From Nicotiana tabacum (taxonomy: Eukaryota > Streptophyta > Magnoliopsida > Solanales > Solanaceae): a stretch of 64,000 nucleotides of DNA. The DNA lies in assembly GCF_000715075.1 (NCBI RefSeq), contig NC_134095.1, forward strand, positions 57,408,419-57,472,418. The letters run 5' to 3'. A program made the translations under genes and the position numbers. The notes beneath the pieces were generated by a model that did no database searches, was not told where the DNA came from, and saw only the letters and a program-made list of their open reading frames with translations. This document shows positions 44,528 through 57,290 of the stretch, in pieces (the stretch's first letter is position 1; each line of letters begins with the position of its first letter).

Positions 44528-47500
44528 GTTAAAGGTCGTGATGGCATCAGACACCATTATCAGGCAAGCCAACACTAAATAGTTAATTAAATTCTCATTT
44601 TAATATTTTTTTGAAATCATAAATTTCCTTCAACTTAACTAGTAAAAAGGCAAACTTTACAGAATAATAATAATATTTTCCAATTTCAATATTGAGTATC
44701 CCATAATCCTTCCTAAACCTAGTGTCACAAGTACATGAGCATTTACTAGGAAATAAAATAAAATACAATAACTTTCCAGAATACAAATTTGGACAAAAAA
44801 GAATAATACAAGTACTTTGAAGGAGACTCTGCTGGCTACGAAACGTCTCATAAGATGCAGCTCACCTAATTCCCCGTATCAACCACGCTGTTGTGCCCAC
44901 AAGGCCACTAGACACAAAAAAATGTGCAACAAGTGCAGTATGAGTACGAAAACAACGTGTACCCATTAAGTATCAAGCCTAATCTCGAAGAAAGTAGTGA
45001 CGAGAGGTCGACTCCGACACTTACTATGGCCAATAATAATATACCGATAATATGATAAATTATGGATTTTATAAGGCAACTGTAAACTCAATAACATGAA
45101 GCAGGTAAACAATTCTTTTGTTAATAGAAAATTTCCAAATTTATTTCCATGTTTAACAATTTATATCTCTTGCCAATGAGGCAACATCAATTATCAATAA
45201 TTTCAAAACAATCAATTAAGTCATGTGCAAATCATGCCGAGGTCATACGACCTGAACTAACATAATATTAAACTGTGCACTACCGGAGAGTCGAACGACG
45301 CGAACCATAGATGCATCTATTTAATTTTCCAAGGAGTTCGACCTGTTCTACAAAAGATAAAACATTCAAACATCCAAATTAAGGATTTATTTAGGTTTGA
45401 TGTTCAAAGAAATATCAATTGTCATTAACAGTCAAGTGACCGGTCCAAAACCCAAGTAGGTGAAGTTTAACCTTTTGAAATTTCTTTATCAAGTTCCAAT
45501 ATGTTTTAAACAGTTAAATTAACAAGTAGGATGCAAGCATCACAAATATATTATGATTTGGATCCTAGACTACCCGAACATAAGAATAATAGTACCTTGT
45601 CACATCGTGCGTACGTAGCCCCCACAAATATAAGCACATATTGAGTTATTTCATTTATGGGGTAAATTTTCTCTTAAAAGGTTAGAAGAGAGACTTACCT
45701 CGCTTCGAAGTTCCTTATTCGGCTCCCAAGCCCTTTCGACGACTCAAACCAATGCCCAAGGCTCCAAGACTAGTTAATAGTTGTGCAAACCCATAAATAT
45801 ATACTCAAATACTCATTATAATCCAATTTATATTAATTTCTAACCCCGACCGAAAAGTCGATAATAATCACCCTCTAGAACACGTGCCCGGATTTCAAAA
45901 TTTTTTGAAGATAAACATTATCCATAACATCACGAACTCAAATATAAAATTTTTTCTCAATCCCATGCCCAAATTTGTGGTCAAAATCTAAAAATACCAA
46001 TTTTTTAGGTTTTCTACCAAAACGCCAAATTTTCATTAATTTTTCATGAATTTCCATGTTCAAATCTATATATAATCCAAATATTTAACTTGCAATAGGT
46101 GGGAATCACTTACCTTGACATAGATGATGAAAATAGAGCTCCAAAATCGCTCCTAGGTCGTCTCCCATGGAGGAAATGAGATAGAATGAGCCAAACCCAT
46201 TATTGCAAACTTATACACTGCCAGACAACCCTTCTTCGCGTTCGCGGGCCTCCCATCATGTTTGCGATGAACAAAATTCTCGAAAGCCATTTCAAAACTC
46301 TTCTCATATATCCTCTAGTATAATGGTCATAAATTTCGGTACAAAACTCCAAACGACAAATGGTTTAACTTTCTAAAAATTAGACACCAAGATCTACAAC
46401 TTTCATGTTTTGGTTACCTCCCAATTCCTTAGAGATTTCGTGATATAAGCTCCCAAAGTCAGCCTTGTGCAACACAAATTTCTTCTTCATCTTCCAAGAC
46501 AACCTGTAGGGTACTAGCCATAACGTTTTGTACACAAATCCAAATGCTACATGGTTTACTTTTCTGAAAACTAGACACAAATGTCAAACTTTTAATTTTG
46601 GATCATCTCTAAATTCCTTATAGATTGCGAGATATGAGTCACCGAAGTCAGACCTATGCAACAGAGACTTCCTTCTTCGCGAACACGAGAGTCTCTTCGC
46701 AAACGCAAAGAACAAAATCCCAGAAGACAAATCCTTCTTCGCGAATGCGAAGAACAACACCAGATATCAGTAAATCAGCATCCAAAGTAGCCCAAAATGA
46801 TCTGAAATACACCCGAGGCCCCCGGGACCCCATCCAATCATACCAACCTGTCCCAAAACATGACACGAACTTGCTCGAGGCCTCAAATCACATCAAAAAA
46901 ATATCAAAATCATGAATTGCGCCCAATTCAAGCTTAATAAAATTTAGAACTTCAAACTTCTACATTCAATGCCGAAACCTATCAAGTGACGTCCGATTGA
47001 CCTCAAATTTTGCATACAAGTCATATTCTATATTATGGGCCTACTCCAAATTCCAGAATTGAAATCCGGCCCCGATATCAAAAAGTACACTTTCGGTCAA
47101 ACTTCTCAAAAAGTTTCAAATTTCTAACTTTCGCCAAATGACACCAAAATAACCTACATACCTCTGAATCCACTTCCGGACGTGCTCCCAATTCCAAAAT
47201 TAGCACACAGAGCTATTCCAGACTTAGAATCCCAAACGAACATCAATATCATTGAAATTCACTTCAACCCAAATTTATGAAATTCTTCCAAAATGCTAAC
47301 TTCCACAATAGGCGCTGAAATGCTCTCGGGTCATGTAAAACCCGATCCGAACATATGCCAAATTTCGAAATCATCATTTGAACCTGCTTGAACCTTCAAA
47401 TCCCGATTCCGAGGTCATTTACTCAAAAATAAAACCTTAGTCAGTTCTTCCAACTTAAAGCTTCCAAAAGAATAATTTTCTTTCCAAATCAACTTCGAAC

Positions 47501-47618
47501 TTCCAAGTTTCAACTACGACCATGCGTACAAGTCATAATACCTGAAGTGAAGTTGCTCAAGGCCTCAGAACTGTCAAACAAAGCGTTAGAGTTCAAAACG
47601 ATCGGCCGGGTCTTTACA
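44528..47618 (-). repeat. Gypsy LTR, minus orientation, lacking its last about 20 bp
   Basis: The minus strand begins TGTAAAGACCCGGCCGATCG at 47618. On the plus-strand left side, TTAAAGGTCGTGATGGCATC matches the LTR end at 22906 but lacks the terminal TGTCATGACCC. It covers the empty-site equivalent of the CACTA insertion: AACAAG|TGCAGTATGAG at about 44930. A CpG-rich TTCGCGAATGCGAAG block (46230-46760) contributes small spurious frames. The LTR begins exactly where RTE-LINE coding sequence starts, so it was inserted in that LINE. Confidence 0.78.
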
Positions 47619-47620
47619 TT

Positions 47621-48190
47621 AAGTATACTGGGTCAATAATTCAAGAAAATAGAGTGATAGACGATATTGTCAGACATCGTACTAGAGCAAGTCGATGAAA
47701 TAGAGGTTCCCATATTGTATTCTATGTGATAAGAATATGCTACCAATACTTAGAAGTATGTTTTATAGGGTGGTTGTTAGACGAACTATGTTGTATGAGG
47801 AAGAGTGTTGACCACTCAGAAACTCCCACACGCAGAGATGAAAGTAGTGAAAATGAGGATGCTTATGTGGAGGTGTAGGCATACTAGGAAAGATAAGATT
47901 ATGAATAAAGATATCCAGAACAAGGTGGGAGTGGTCTCCGTAATGGACAAGATACAAAAAATGAAGCAAAGATGATTTAGACATATGAAGAAGAGGATCA
48001 CATATGCTCCAATGAGGAAGTGTGAGAGGTTGAGAATGATAAGTCTAAGAAGAAGTAAGGTAGACCGAGGAAGAAGTGGGGAGAGGTGATTAGACAGGAC
48101 ATGTCACATCTTCAACTATTAAGGACATGACCCTAGATAGTAGAGCATAGTGGTCCAGGATTACAGTAAAACGTTAGTAAGTAGTCGAGC
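47621..48190 (+). pseudogene. RTE LINE reverse-transcriptase C-terminal relic
   Basis: Fragments in order: KYTGSIIQENRVIDDIVRHR, then ELCCMRKSVDHSETPTRR (the counterpart of ALLYGAECWPVKNSH), RMKVVKMRMLRWMCGHTRKD, KVGVVSVMDKIQKMKQR, FRHMKKRITYAPMRKCERL. A late segment around 48080-48150 corresponds to the terminal 'VIRQDM..L' motif. Several stops and frameshifts are present. The catalytic RT domain and endonuclease are not in the window, either because of 5' truncation or because of the LTR inserted to the left. Confidence 0.82.
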
Positions 48191-48397
48191 ATTTTTTCTA
48201 TTTTCTGTAGAAGAGCATGGTTCTAGTTTAAAGCCTCTTATCTTCTCCCTTATCTCATTAATTAATATTATATTCCATTATTATCTCATTCTTTAATTTT
48301 ATTACTATTATTATTTCTTTTACTTTGGGTATCTTTACTAATTTTATTGTTAATACTTTTTTTCCAGTTTTCATCCTAATTTTCTTACTTCTATATT

Positions 48398-51156
48398 TGT
48401 AACGACCCGGCTGGTCGTTTCATGAGTTGCCGCTCTATTTCCCCTATTTTTGATTCTTATTGTATTGTTTAGCTGCATTATGCGTTATCGGGTTGGTTGG
48501 ATCGAATCCGGAATGGTTTTGGTAAGGTTTGAGACACTTAGTCTTTAAAATTGGCCTTTGAGTTGGAAAGTCAACCGGAAGTTGACTTGTGAGTATTCGA
48601 TCTCGGAATTTGGGTTTTATGATTCAGATAGCTTTTGGAGGTGATTTGGTACTTAGGAGCGTGATCGAAATATGTTTTGGAGGTCTGGAGTAGATTTAGG
48701 CTTGAATTGGCAAAATTGGAATTTTGGCATTTTCCGGTTGATACGTGAGATCTTGATATAGGGGCCAGAATAGAATTTCGGGAGTTGCTGTAGGTCCGTC
48801 GTGCCTTTTGGGATGTATGTGCAAAATTTCAGGTCATTCGGACGTGGTTTGATAGACTTTTTGATCAAAAGCGGAATTCGGAAGATTTTGGAACCTTAGG
48901 CTTGAATCCGATGTTATTTGGTTGATTCGATGTTGTTTGAGATGTTTTGAAGATTTGTATAATATTGGATAGCGGTATATGACTTGTTCATGATTTTGGT
49001 TGGGGAGTTGCAGTTGAAGCTACTGAAGTCTGTCATAACCGCACCTACGGCTTAGGGACCACAGGTGCGGGCTCGTAGAAGCGCCCAGAGGGTCGCATAT
49101 GCGGGAATGGACATGGGAACTGGAACCGCAGAAGCGGTTGGTCGAGCGCACCTGCGATAGCGCAGGTGCAGGATTTCTGACCACAAGTGCAGTCTTAGGC
49201 GCTTAAGTGACTTGCACAGATGTGCACCTGGGACCGCAGGTGCGAGATTTTGATCGCAGAAGCGGCTTAGCTGGGGCCGAACATATAAATTTCACCCTTC
49301 GCGATTTTGAGTGGATTTTCACCATATTCCATTCGGGAAGAAGCTTTGGAGAGCTAATTAAAGAGAGAATTCAAGAGGGTTTCTTCGAGGTAAGGTCCTT
49401 GGTCCCTAAACTCGTTTTTATGATGATTTTTAAGGTTGTAAGCTTGAAATCTAAAATTAGGGTATTGAGGAGTCATTTGTGGTTGGATTTTGGTACTTTT
49501 TATATGAATGAACTCGTGGGGGAATAAGGATTCTATTGATGTAAATTTTGTCGGATTCCGAGACGTGGGCCCGGGGGTTGGGTTTTGACCAATTTCGAGA
49601 TTTTGATGTAATTTGATTATTTTTGAGTGGGCTTTGTTCCCTTAGCATATTTTGATGGCTATATACTAATTTTAGTTAGATTTGGAGCATAAAGAGGCTG
49701 ATTTAGAGGCAAGGGCATCGCAGGCTAGAGTTTGGATCGGATAGAGGTAAGTAATGATTGTAAATGCTGTCATGAGGGTATGAAACCCCAGATTTCACAT
49801 CGTTGTGCTACTTTGAAGTGACGCACATGTTAGATGATGAGCGTGGAGTCATGCACCGTTGGGGATTGTAACTTAGTCCGTCCCGTATGACTGTTTAATC
49901 ACGTATTTGATTGAAAACTATTTGCTATCATCATGATTTGGGATGAATGTATTAGTTGGGCCTCGTACCAACTGTTTTGGACCCTTAGGGGATTTTTACT
50001 ACTATTCCTCACTGTTTTGACTTCATATTTGTACTCAGTCATGTTGTATTCTACTATTTTCATAACTCATCCATGTTTACTCCGTTTTGACATTTTTAAA
50101 TGACATTGCGGGCTGAGTATCATGTTTTACTATGCCCAAGTGGCTTTTTAGAGATTTCTGACTGAGTGAGGCCGAGGGCCTGTATTGTGAGGTTATTATG
50201 GGATCGGGCTGCACGCCGCAGCGATATTGTACTGATTCATTATTTTGAGGCCGATGGTCTGATTTGTTACACCACGAGGTGGCTTGTTATAAGGCCGAGT
50301 GCCTATTTGATTATGCCTTGAGATGGCTCGATATTGTGCTTAGGCTGTAAGGAGCCCTTCCAGGAGTCTGTACACCCCCAGTGAGCGTGGGCACCCAGTG
50401 TGAGATGTGATATAGCCCGAGGGACTAATGTTGTACCATGTTATTGCCCGAGAGGCTGATACGATTGATTGTGAGATAGCCCGAGGGGCTGGTTCTGTTG
50501 GAATGTTGCCCGAGGGGTTGATTTTTGTTTCTATCTTTTTCTCCTAGTTTTCATTCACTCGTTTGAACTGCTAAAAGATTTTTTAAAGAGGTTTTTACTG
50601 AACTAAGGTGTTTCTACGAGCTCTTACTGTTTTATTGCATTGTTCTAGTTTTATACTGCCTCGTTGTAGCATTTTGTTGTGTTTTACGTGTGTTCTTTTA
50701 TTGCTCAACTGCCTTTACTTTTATTACATACTGAGTTGGCGTACTCACATTATTCCCCGCACCTTGTGTGTAGATCCAGGGGTCTTGGGTCACGCTAGCG
50801 ATGGCTGATTATTTTCCAGCAGACTATTCGGAGTTGACTAGGTAGCTGCTCGGTGTTCGCAGCCTAGTGCTTCTCATTCCTATATTTATCTTTCCTTTGT
50901 ACTAGCCTTGTATTAGACTATGTAGTCTTTTCATACTCTTAGACGTATTTTTAAATGTTCATGACTAGTGACACCCCGATGTCGGGCTGTGTTGTTTCCG
51001 AATTGTTCTATTCTACTCTTTATTTTGGGATTTATAGTTTATTTATGACTTAAAAAGAATTATTATAACTATCTTAATTGATTTGGGGGTTTGTGTCGGC
51101 TGGCCTTGTTTCACGATAGGCGCCTTCACGACTGGGTCCGGTTTAGGGTCGTGACA
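48398..51156 (+). mobile_element. Solo LTR of a Tekay-type element, 2759 bp
   Basis: Begins TGTAACGACCCGGCTGGTCG and ends TTTAGGGTCGTGACA, with the exact duplication ATATT at 48393-48397 and 51157-51161. It is homologous end to end to the minus-strand LTRs at 37623-40229, 53385-56043 and 60335-63048. Modules in order: CpG-rich block (49020-49275), donor-like CGAGGTAAGG (49387), second donor-like AGAGGTAAGTAATGATTG (49743), 'gaggccgagggcctg' repeats (50170-50350), 'agcccgaggggctg' repeats (50415-50520), and TACTCACATTATTCCCCGCA (50740). It sits in the RTE LINE 3' UTR. Confidence 0.94.
49020..49275 (+). repeat. CpG-rich inverted short repeats in the Tekay solo LTR
   Basis: Alternating ACCGCAGAAGCGGTTGG, CACCTGCGATAGCGCAGGTG and GGGACCGCAGGTGCGAG motifs can pair with one another. 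They lie about 0.6-0.9 kb from the LTR start. Confidence 0.82.
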
Positions 51157-51292
51157 ATATTTTTCAAACTTATTTTGAAAACTCTTTTCCCGAGCTGAAG
51201 ATCTATCGGAATAATTTCTATACCTCACACAAGATAGGAGTAAAATCTGCATACACCTCACCCTCTTCTGGCCATACTTATAGAATCACACT

Positions 51293-52440
51293 TTATATAT
51301 GTAATAATTCGATTTTTTTTTACTTATTAATTGTGAGACTAGAAACTTAATTTCTATTATAGCTATTGGAACAAATATAAGTTAGTGGGAGAGAATTTAT
51401 TAAAAGAAATGTAATATAATGTAGTAATAATTTTGCTAATTGGTCAGTTCACATTACATGTGGCAGTGGGATACTCATGGACTTTAGTTAATAAAAGTAA
51501 GGTACATGGCCCGGCCATCACAATTTCTACCCACGTTTTAGTAGAGCATTAGGGCATTAGAATGTTAAAATTTAATACTAACAAGTAAAGAGGCTTTGGA
51601 ATATGAAGGTGGCATACATAAGAGACCTACAGACAATGAATTGTCTTCATTGACAATCACGGATAGGAGATCTAACTTTTGAGCAATGGAATTGGTGTAC
51701 TTGTGAAAGCTCCAAGTATTAGTATATTTTGTATGCTTTTTAGTTGGTGTTTGTGATAATATTAGCGTGTAATATAGATGATAATAATTAAGCAATAATG
51801 GAAGGCATCATGAATTAATTATGAAAAACAATTTGCTAATGTTAATTAGGGGAATTAAAAGAAAGTATTATGTAAAAAGCCATTGCAGATGCACTTTCAG
51901 TTTTACTTCTTTCTAGTAGGATATAATGATTTATTTAGAATTAGACAATAATGAGTGGATACATGTTTATGGAAACAGTGATTGAATATAGTTTTTAATT
52001 ACGTATATTCCAGTGGCTACTTTCCATGTGAGTTAGTAAATCAAGTTTTCAAGGTTTCAAAACTGTTGGGTCTATAAGTCACAATATCATTTTATTCTAT
52101 TTCATAATCTATGATTATTATTTCGGGCCTACCTTTAAAACTATAATATTTAATAGGTAGAATAGTAAGAGTTTAAAAGTTAGGGATATTGAGAGTTGAT
52201 TCCGACTAGCATCATTGACATTGCTAAATAATATTCTGGATAGACTGAGGCCATTGGAGGCCGTTTGGTCTGTATTCTAGACGTTGCAAGGTTGGGGAGT
52301 ATTTTGTTAGCGGGGTAAGTGAGACTTTAATTAAGTTTTGATACTTGCTTTTCTAAAACCCATTTTGAAAGTGTGTTTTCTCTTCCTGCTCCATGTGTTG
52401 GGACAAGCGTGCGTTTGGCAAAATCGGCGGTCTTAGACTA
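51293..52440. other. Unassigned AT-rich region between the RTE tail and the next LTR
   Basis: Nothing recognised except weak LTR-like wording from about 52100 onwards. The left edge of the plus-strand gypsy LTR that ends at 63184 should fall in or near this stretch, but I could not locate its TG start. Confidence 0.4.
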
Positions 52441-52499
52441 GTCATAAATATATTATTTTATGAAAAAATACATTAAAAAAATAATTATTTTATAAGGTT

Positions 52500-52697
52500 G
52501 TTTGATAGTTTGATACAGCTGTGAGCCATGATGTTGAGTTTGATAGTTTGATTCGGCTGTAAGACATGGTGTTGTGTTTGATACGGCTGTGCATCATGAT
52601 ATTGAGTTTGATACGGCTGTGCGCCATGATGTTGAGTTTGATACGGTTGTGCGCCATGATGTTGAGTTTGATACAGCTGTGCGCCATGATATTGGGG
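52500..52697 (+). repeat. 30-bp minisatellite in the LTR
   Basis: Unit ATGATGTTGAGTTTGATACG followed by GCTGTGCGCC. GATACRGYTGT recurs at 30-bp spacing near 52580, 52610, 52640 and 52670, with more diverged units to the left (52505-52575). It creates long repetitive frames on both strands that are not genes. Confidence 0.9.
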
Positions 52698-53384
52698 CAT
52701 TATGTATGCCTTTGTACATCACCCGAGCATTATATATGTTTTTTGATATATTTGGGGAATTGTGTATGCTTCCGTGAGCATTGTGTATGCTATATTACAT
52801 ATTTTGAGGCATTGTGATGCCGTTGTGGACTCATAGCTGTGTTGGTACATTCTTTTACTGCAATTATGATAATTCCATAGTGGGTATCCTTGTTGGTTAA
52901 TTCTTAATAACTCTGTTGACACATATATTGAGTTATTGTATAATTATCATATTTACTATATCATTCGTGTTGTGGTGTGTTTGTATTTTATAATACTTGT
53001 TCCAGAGATATTTAAAGTGGCGGGTTGAGGATCTTACTGGGTTATATTTACGTATAACTCACCCCTTACGTACATCTCTATGCAGATACCGTTGCAAGAG
53101 ATAGAGCGAAAGGCTGAAGAGTTTGTTCGAGTGGATCCTATTGCTGAGGTGAGCCACTGCCTTGTTCGTGGAGGCTTTCGATTCAGACTTACCTAGTTCG
53201 TGTTAGTTATTTCCTTTTTCTTTGGGGTTTGCGTACCCGTCAATAAAACTCATATTATTCTGTTAGATGCTCCATGGTCTTAGTGTGGGATTTGGGCTAG
53301 TGTTTTATTATTTGAGTGATTGTTGGTTTTCCTATCAATTGACTAAGGTATTGGGAGATAATCATTTCCTCTTTAATTATTAAT
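52698..53384. other. Remainder of the left half of the interrupted LTR
   Basis: Contains ATTGTGTATGCT-type short repeats (52700-52800) and U3/R-like wording ending TAATTATTAAT at the insertion site. No gene was recognised. Confidence 0.55.
53380..53384. repeat. Target-site duplication TTAAT, left
   Basis: Identical to 63049-63053 and directly adjacent to the 3' LTR end. Confidence 0.93.
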
Positions 53385-56043
53385 TGTCACGACCCAAAAC
53401 CCGGACCCGATCGTGATGGCGCCTCTCGTGAAGACAAGGCAAACCAACTAGTCCCAATTCAATTTTTAACAGCTAAACATTAGCAAACAGTCTAAGCAAG
53501 AGTAAATAAACCAAAGACTAAGCAAAAGCTTTTATAATGTGCAGAATACAACCGAAACACAGCCCGACATTGGGGTGTCACAAGCATCTACTAATTTCTA
53601 AAATAGAACTAAGTTTTGAAATAGGCTAAATACAGTCCAAGGACATCAAGAGGGAGAAAAGTAGTGCTGCGAACGCCGACAACTACCTTGCTAAAATCCG
53701 ATGACTCTGCCTCCGATCAACCAATCCCTGCTACCAGGTTCAGAAATACCTGAATCCGCACACAAGGTGCAGGGAGTAAAGTGAGAACTCTAACTCAGTG
53801 AATAATAATGATAACTAAAGTCTGAATGGTAAGAAATCACGAAAAGTGCATCAACATGTTGTATAGAAGCAGTTCAAAAACCAGTAAGAAAGCAATGAAG
53901 CTGTAAAATCTCTTTAAACATCTTAGCTCAGTGTAAACTTCTTTGAAAATGTCTTTTTCAACAGTTGCGCAAATGAATGCAAAACAATTAGTGCAGATAA
54001 GCACAGAAATTCGCCCTTCGAGCACAAATACACAGTTAAACAGGTACATGACAAGTAAATAAGAAAGATAAGAACATAAGGTTCGCCCTTCGGGCACAAT
54101 ATCAACAAATCCGCCCCTCGGGCAATATCTTAGAATAATACCAGCCCCTCAGGCTATATCTCACATCACAATGGGTACTCGCGCTCACTGGGGGTGTGCA
54201 GACTCCTGGAGGTCCCCCTTACGACCCAAGCGCAATATCAAGCCACCTCGTGGCATCCAAAAACAGGCTCTCGGCCTCATATCAATAACAAGCCACCTCG
54301 TGGCGTACAATCTCAGGCCCTTGGCCTCATAATCAATATCAGTGTATCACCGCTGCGGCGTGCAGATGGACCCAGAAGATATTCTCACAACACAGGCCCT
54401 CTACCTTACTCAGTCAAAAGTCATATAAGCCTCTCGGGTAATAGTAAAACAGTGTTTCTCAGCCCAAAACATAATTTTAAATATCATTTGAGTATTAAAA
54501 CTGAGTGAACATGGCTGAGTTTTGAAAAACAAAACAGTGAAAAATAACATGACTGAGTTCAAGTACAAAGTCAAAACAGTGAGGCAATATCAACAAAATC
54601 CCCGAAGGGTTCAAATAGTTGGCATTTAGCCCAAATATTGGCATTCAGCCCAAATAATGATGATAGCAAATAAATTTCAGTTAAATATACGGTAAAATCA
54701 TCAATCAGGACAGACCAAATAGTACTACGATGTGCAAGCCGGGGTTTCAAACCCTCAGAACATCATTTACAATCATTACTCGGCTCGAACCGGCTAAATC
54801 TCTAGCTCGCGACGCCTTTGCCCCTGAATCGGCCTCCACGCGCATCAAATCTATCCAAAATCAGAACAAGCACGTCATCATATGCTAAGGAAGCAAAGCC
54901 CAAGTGAAAATAATCAACAGAGGGCACAAATCCCGAAATTACCAAAACCCGACCCCCAGGCCCACGTCTCAAAAGTCAGAATTTTTTTTACATCAATAGA
55001 TTCCTTATCTCCCCACGAGTCTATGCATATCAAGAATACCAGAATCGGAGTTCAAATGACTCCTCAAATCCTCATTTTAAAGCCTCTTAAACTCAAGCCC
55101 TAATCCCCAGTTTTAGCCCTTTAATTCCTTTAATTACAACCTTAATCCATGAAATACTACCAAAGAAATGTGTTTTAGGTCCAAAATCCTTACCTTACTG
55201 AAGTTCCCTTGAAATCTCTCTTCCAAATCGTAGATGCGGTCTCCTTACCGCTTCTGCGGTTTCCTGTTCCTCAAGCCTCTCCCGTTTTTGCGGCCAAATC
55301 TCTGCTAATGTGGCGCCACACCTGCGGCCCCCAAACTGCAGGTGCGAAAATACCAGATGCAGCAATATCAGCTGCTGCAACATGATTCTAACCTCTCCGG
55401 CAACCATACAAAATCACCCCGAGGCCCCCGGGACCTCAACCATAAGCACAAACATAACCCAATACCTTATACAAACTTGTTGCAATCATTAAAACACTTC
55501 AAACAACATCAAATCAACTAAAACACCCCAGATTCAAGCCAAACTTTCTAAAATCTTCCAAATTATGCTTTCGATCAAAACCTCAACCAAACCATGTCCG
55601 AATGACCTGAAATTTTGCACACACATCCCAAATCACACAACGGAACTACTGCAACTTCCGGAATTCCATTCTGACCTCTATATCAAAATCTCACCTATCA
55701 ACCGGAAAACGCCGAAATCTCAATTTCCCCAATTCAAGCCTAAACCTTCGACGGACATCCAAAATGCATTCCGATCATGCTCCTAAGTCCAAAATCACCT
55801 AATGGAGTTAATCGAATCATAAAAATTCCGATCCGAGATCATCTACAAACAAGTCAAATCTTGGTAAAACCTTTCGAATTACAAGCCTCAAACTAAGAAC
55901 TGTTCTTCCAAATTTCATGTCGATTACCCTAAAAACCAAAATCAACGATTTACATGAGTCATAATACATCACACGGGGCAAGTCATGCCTGAGAACTGAC
56001 GAGCCAAGTGCAAAAGCTCGAAATGACTGGTCGGGTCGTTACA
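53385..56043 (-). repeat. 3' LTR of the gene-poor element, 2659 bp
   Basis: The minus strand begins TGTAACGACCCGACCAGTCA at 56043 after the polypurine tract and ends GGGTCGTGACA at 53385. It is about 90% alike to the partner LTR by eye. It has about 110 bp (53860-53970) that the 5' LTR lacks, and it lacks about 190 bp of the 5' LTR near 62080-62290. Confidence 0.93.
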
Positions 56044-56060
56044 TCCTCTCCCACTTAAAC
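56044..56060 (-). promoter_or_regulatory. Polypurine tract of the gene-poor element
   Basis: The minus strand reads GTTTAAGTGGGAGAGGA immediately before the LTR. It closely resembles GTTTAAGAGGGTGAGGA of the Tekay element at 40230-40246. The neighbouring bases CTCGTTCGAGGACGAAC-like wording (the end of pol) is also shared. Confidence 0.88.
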
Positions 56061-57290
56061 ATATGTTCGTCCTCGAACGTGCCCAGAGTTGTTGCAAAAG
56101 CCAACCAATCGCTGAATAACCGTACCATGCATATACCCGGGGGTGATTCCACATCACTCTATCTTATATAGGTCCGATAACACATCGTAACTGAAATTTC
56201 ACATCCCAATCTAGCCTATAAACCATAGAACCAGATTTCCACTTTTAAAATCATCAATACGATCAGAATCTCACATTTATACTCTGAATGAACCTGAACC
56301 AGTTGTAATACTCCATACCTGCAACCTCAGGTGCAATTACATTATATACCACATAACTCAAACGCTTGTAGCGATAACTTCTATTCACCACAGCTGCACA
56401 CAACAACCGAATACCGGTAGAAAACCTCTTATCAACTAAAGTCTCATTCCAACACTTTCATGTACTGCCAATGATAAATAAAACACACAGTAAGCCACAA
56501 CCATTTATCATATCAACCATTCCAGAAGCCACTTCTCCTTTTGGTAAATACCATAGCAAATATTTGAGCCGAACCTCGATATTGTCCTTCCAACATGCTG
56601 AAATCGAACCCGTTCGTATCCATTAATGAACCCAATGATCTCATCTAATCCAACACACTACTCTGGCGACATGACACATCAATACAGGCCTAAGCCATAA
56701 CTTGCGCAATACGTGTACCAATAAGCAACAGTCCGAACATACTCAAATCATGAAAATGACTCAAATGAAAGAGATGTACCTCAATCTCACCAGTACCACC
56801 ACAACACAAGGCTGAGAACCCATCTCACATCATAGGAACAGAACATACGAATCTAACCCGCAAGGTCATACCCTCACATAACTTCGCTGCGATGTGCGAT
56901 CCTATCCAAACACTGCTCCACAGGAAACACCTCATGTCACTATGCTTGAAATCGACAACCACACGCAATTTGATGTCTGGAACCAAAGCAAATCTTCATA
57001 CCCACGGTGAAGCAAATACCATACACCACAAAACCCGAAAGGGCATAACCGATATGCCATTCACCGAGTAACACCCAAATACTCTTCCCGCTCGATTTCC
57101 ACTATGAAACCCCAATAGAACTGCACCATATGTGCCTATAACTAACAAATCATAACACCTTGTAACACTGAAAGGTAACTCATAGATCTCCCTAGATTAC
57201 TAATAGGCTCAATAACAATCAAATCAACACATCCCTCAACAATACAAATCGGAGTCAACCAAGCTGACTCAAGTTAGAACACGCATCCAC
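56061..57290 (-). other. Internal region of the gene-poor element, 3' part; no RT or integrase
   Basis: Only the last few codons of a chromovirus pol are recognisable (ARSRTNICLSG near 56090-56060). The about 3 kb expected for RT, RNase H and integrase is replaced by about 1.2 kb of unrecognised sequence. Confidence 0.6.

Larger units (their letters stand above)
47619..51292 (+). mobile_element. RTE-clade LINE 3' part, split by a solo LTR
   Basis: Plus-strand reading from 47621: KYTGSIIQENRVID, then in other frames KNSHTQRMKVVKMRMLRWMC, GHTRKDKIMNKDIQNKVGVV and a KCERLRMISLRR-type segment. These match the C-terminal end of plant RTE reverse transcriptases (usually KYLGSIIQ..., RMLRWMCG...RNE). 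A T-rich 3' UTR follows, is interrupted at 48398 by a solo LTR and resumes at 51157. The end (51175-51292) contains GAGCTGAAGATCTATCGGAA and AAAATCTGCATACACCTCAC, a diverged form of the RTE 3' tail at 21179-21305. Confidence 0.82.

Noticed and set aside
51565..51795. 76-codon minus-strand frame
   Set aside because: No recognisable family or signal; AT-rich flank between repeats.
52485..52922. Repetitive frames on both strands near the minisatellite
   Set aside because: Direct consequence of the 30-bp repeat; no start context or family.
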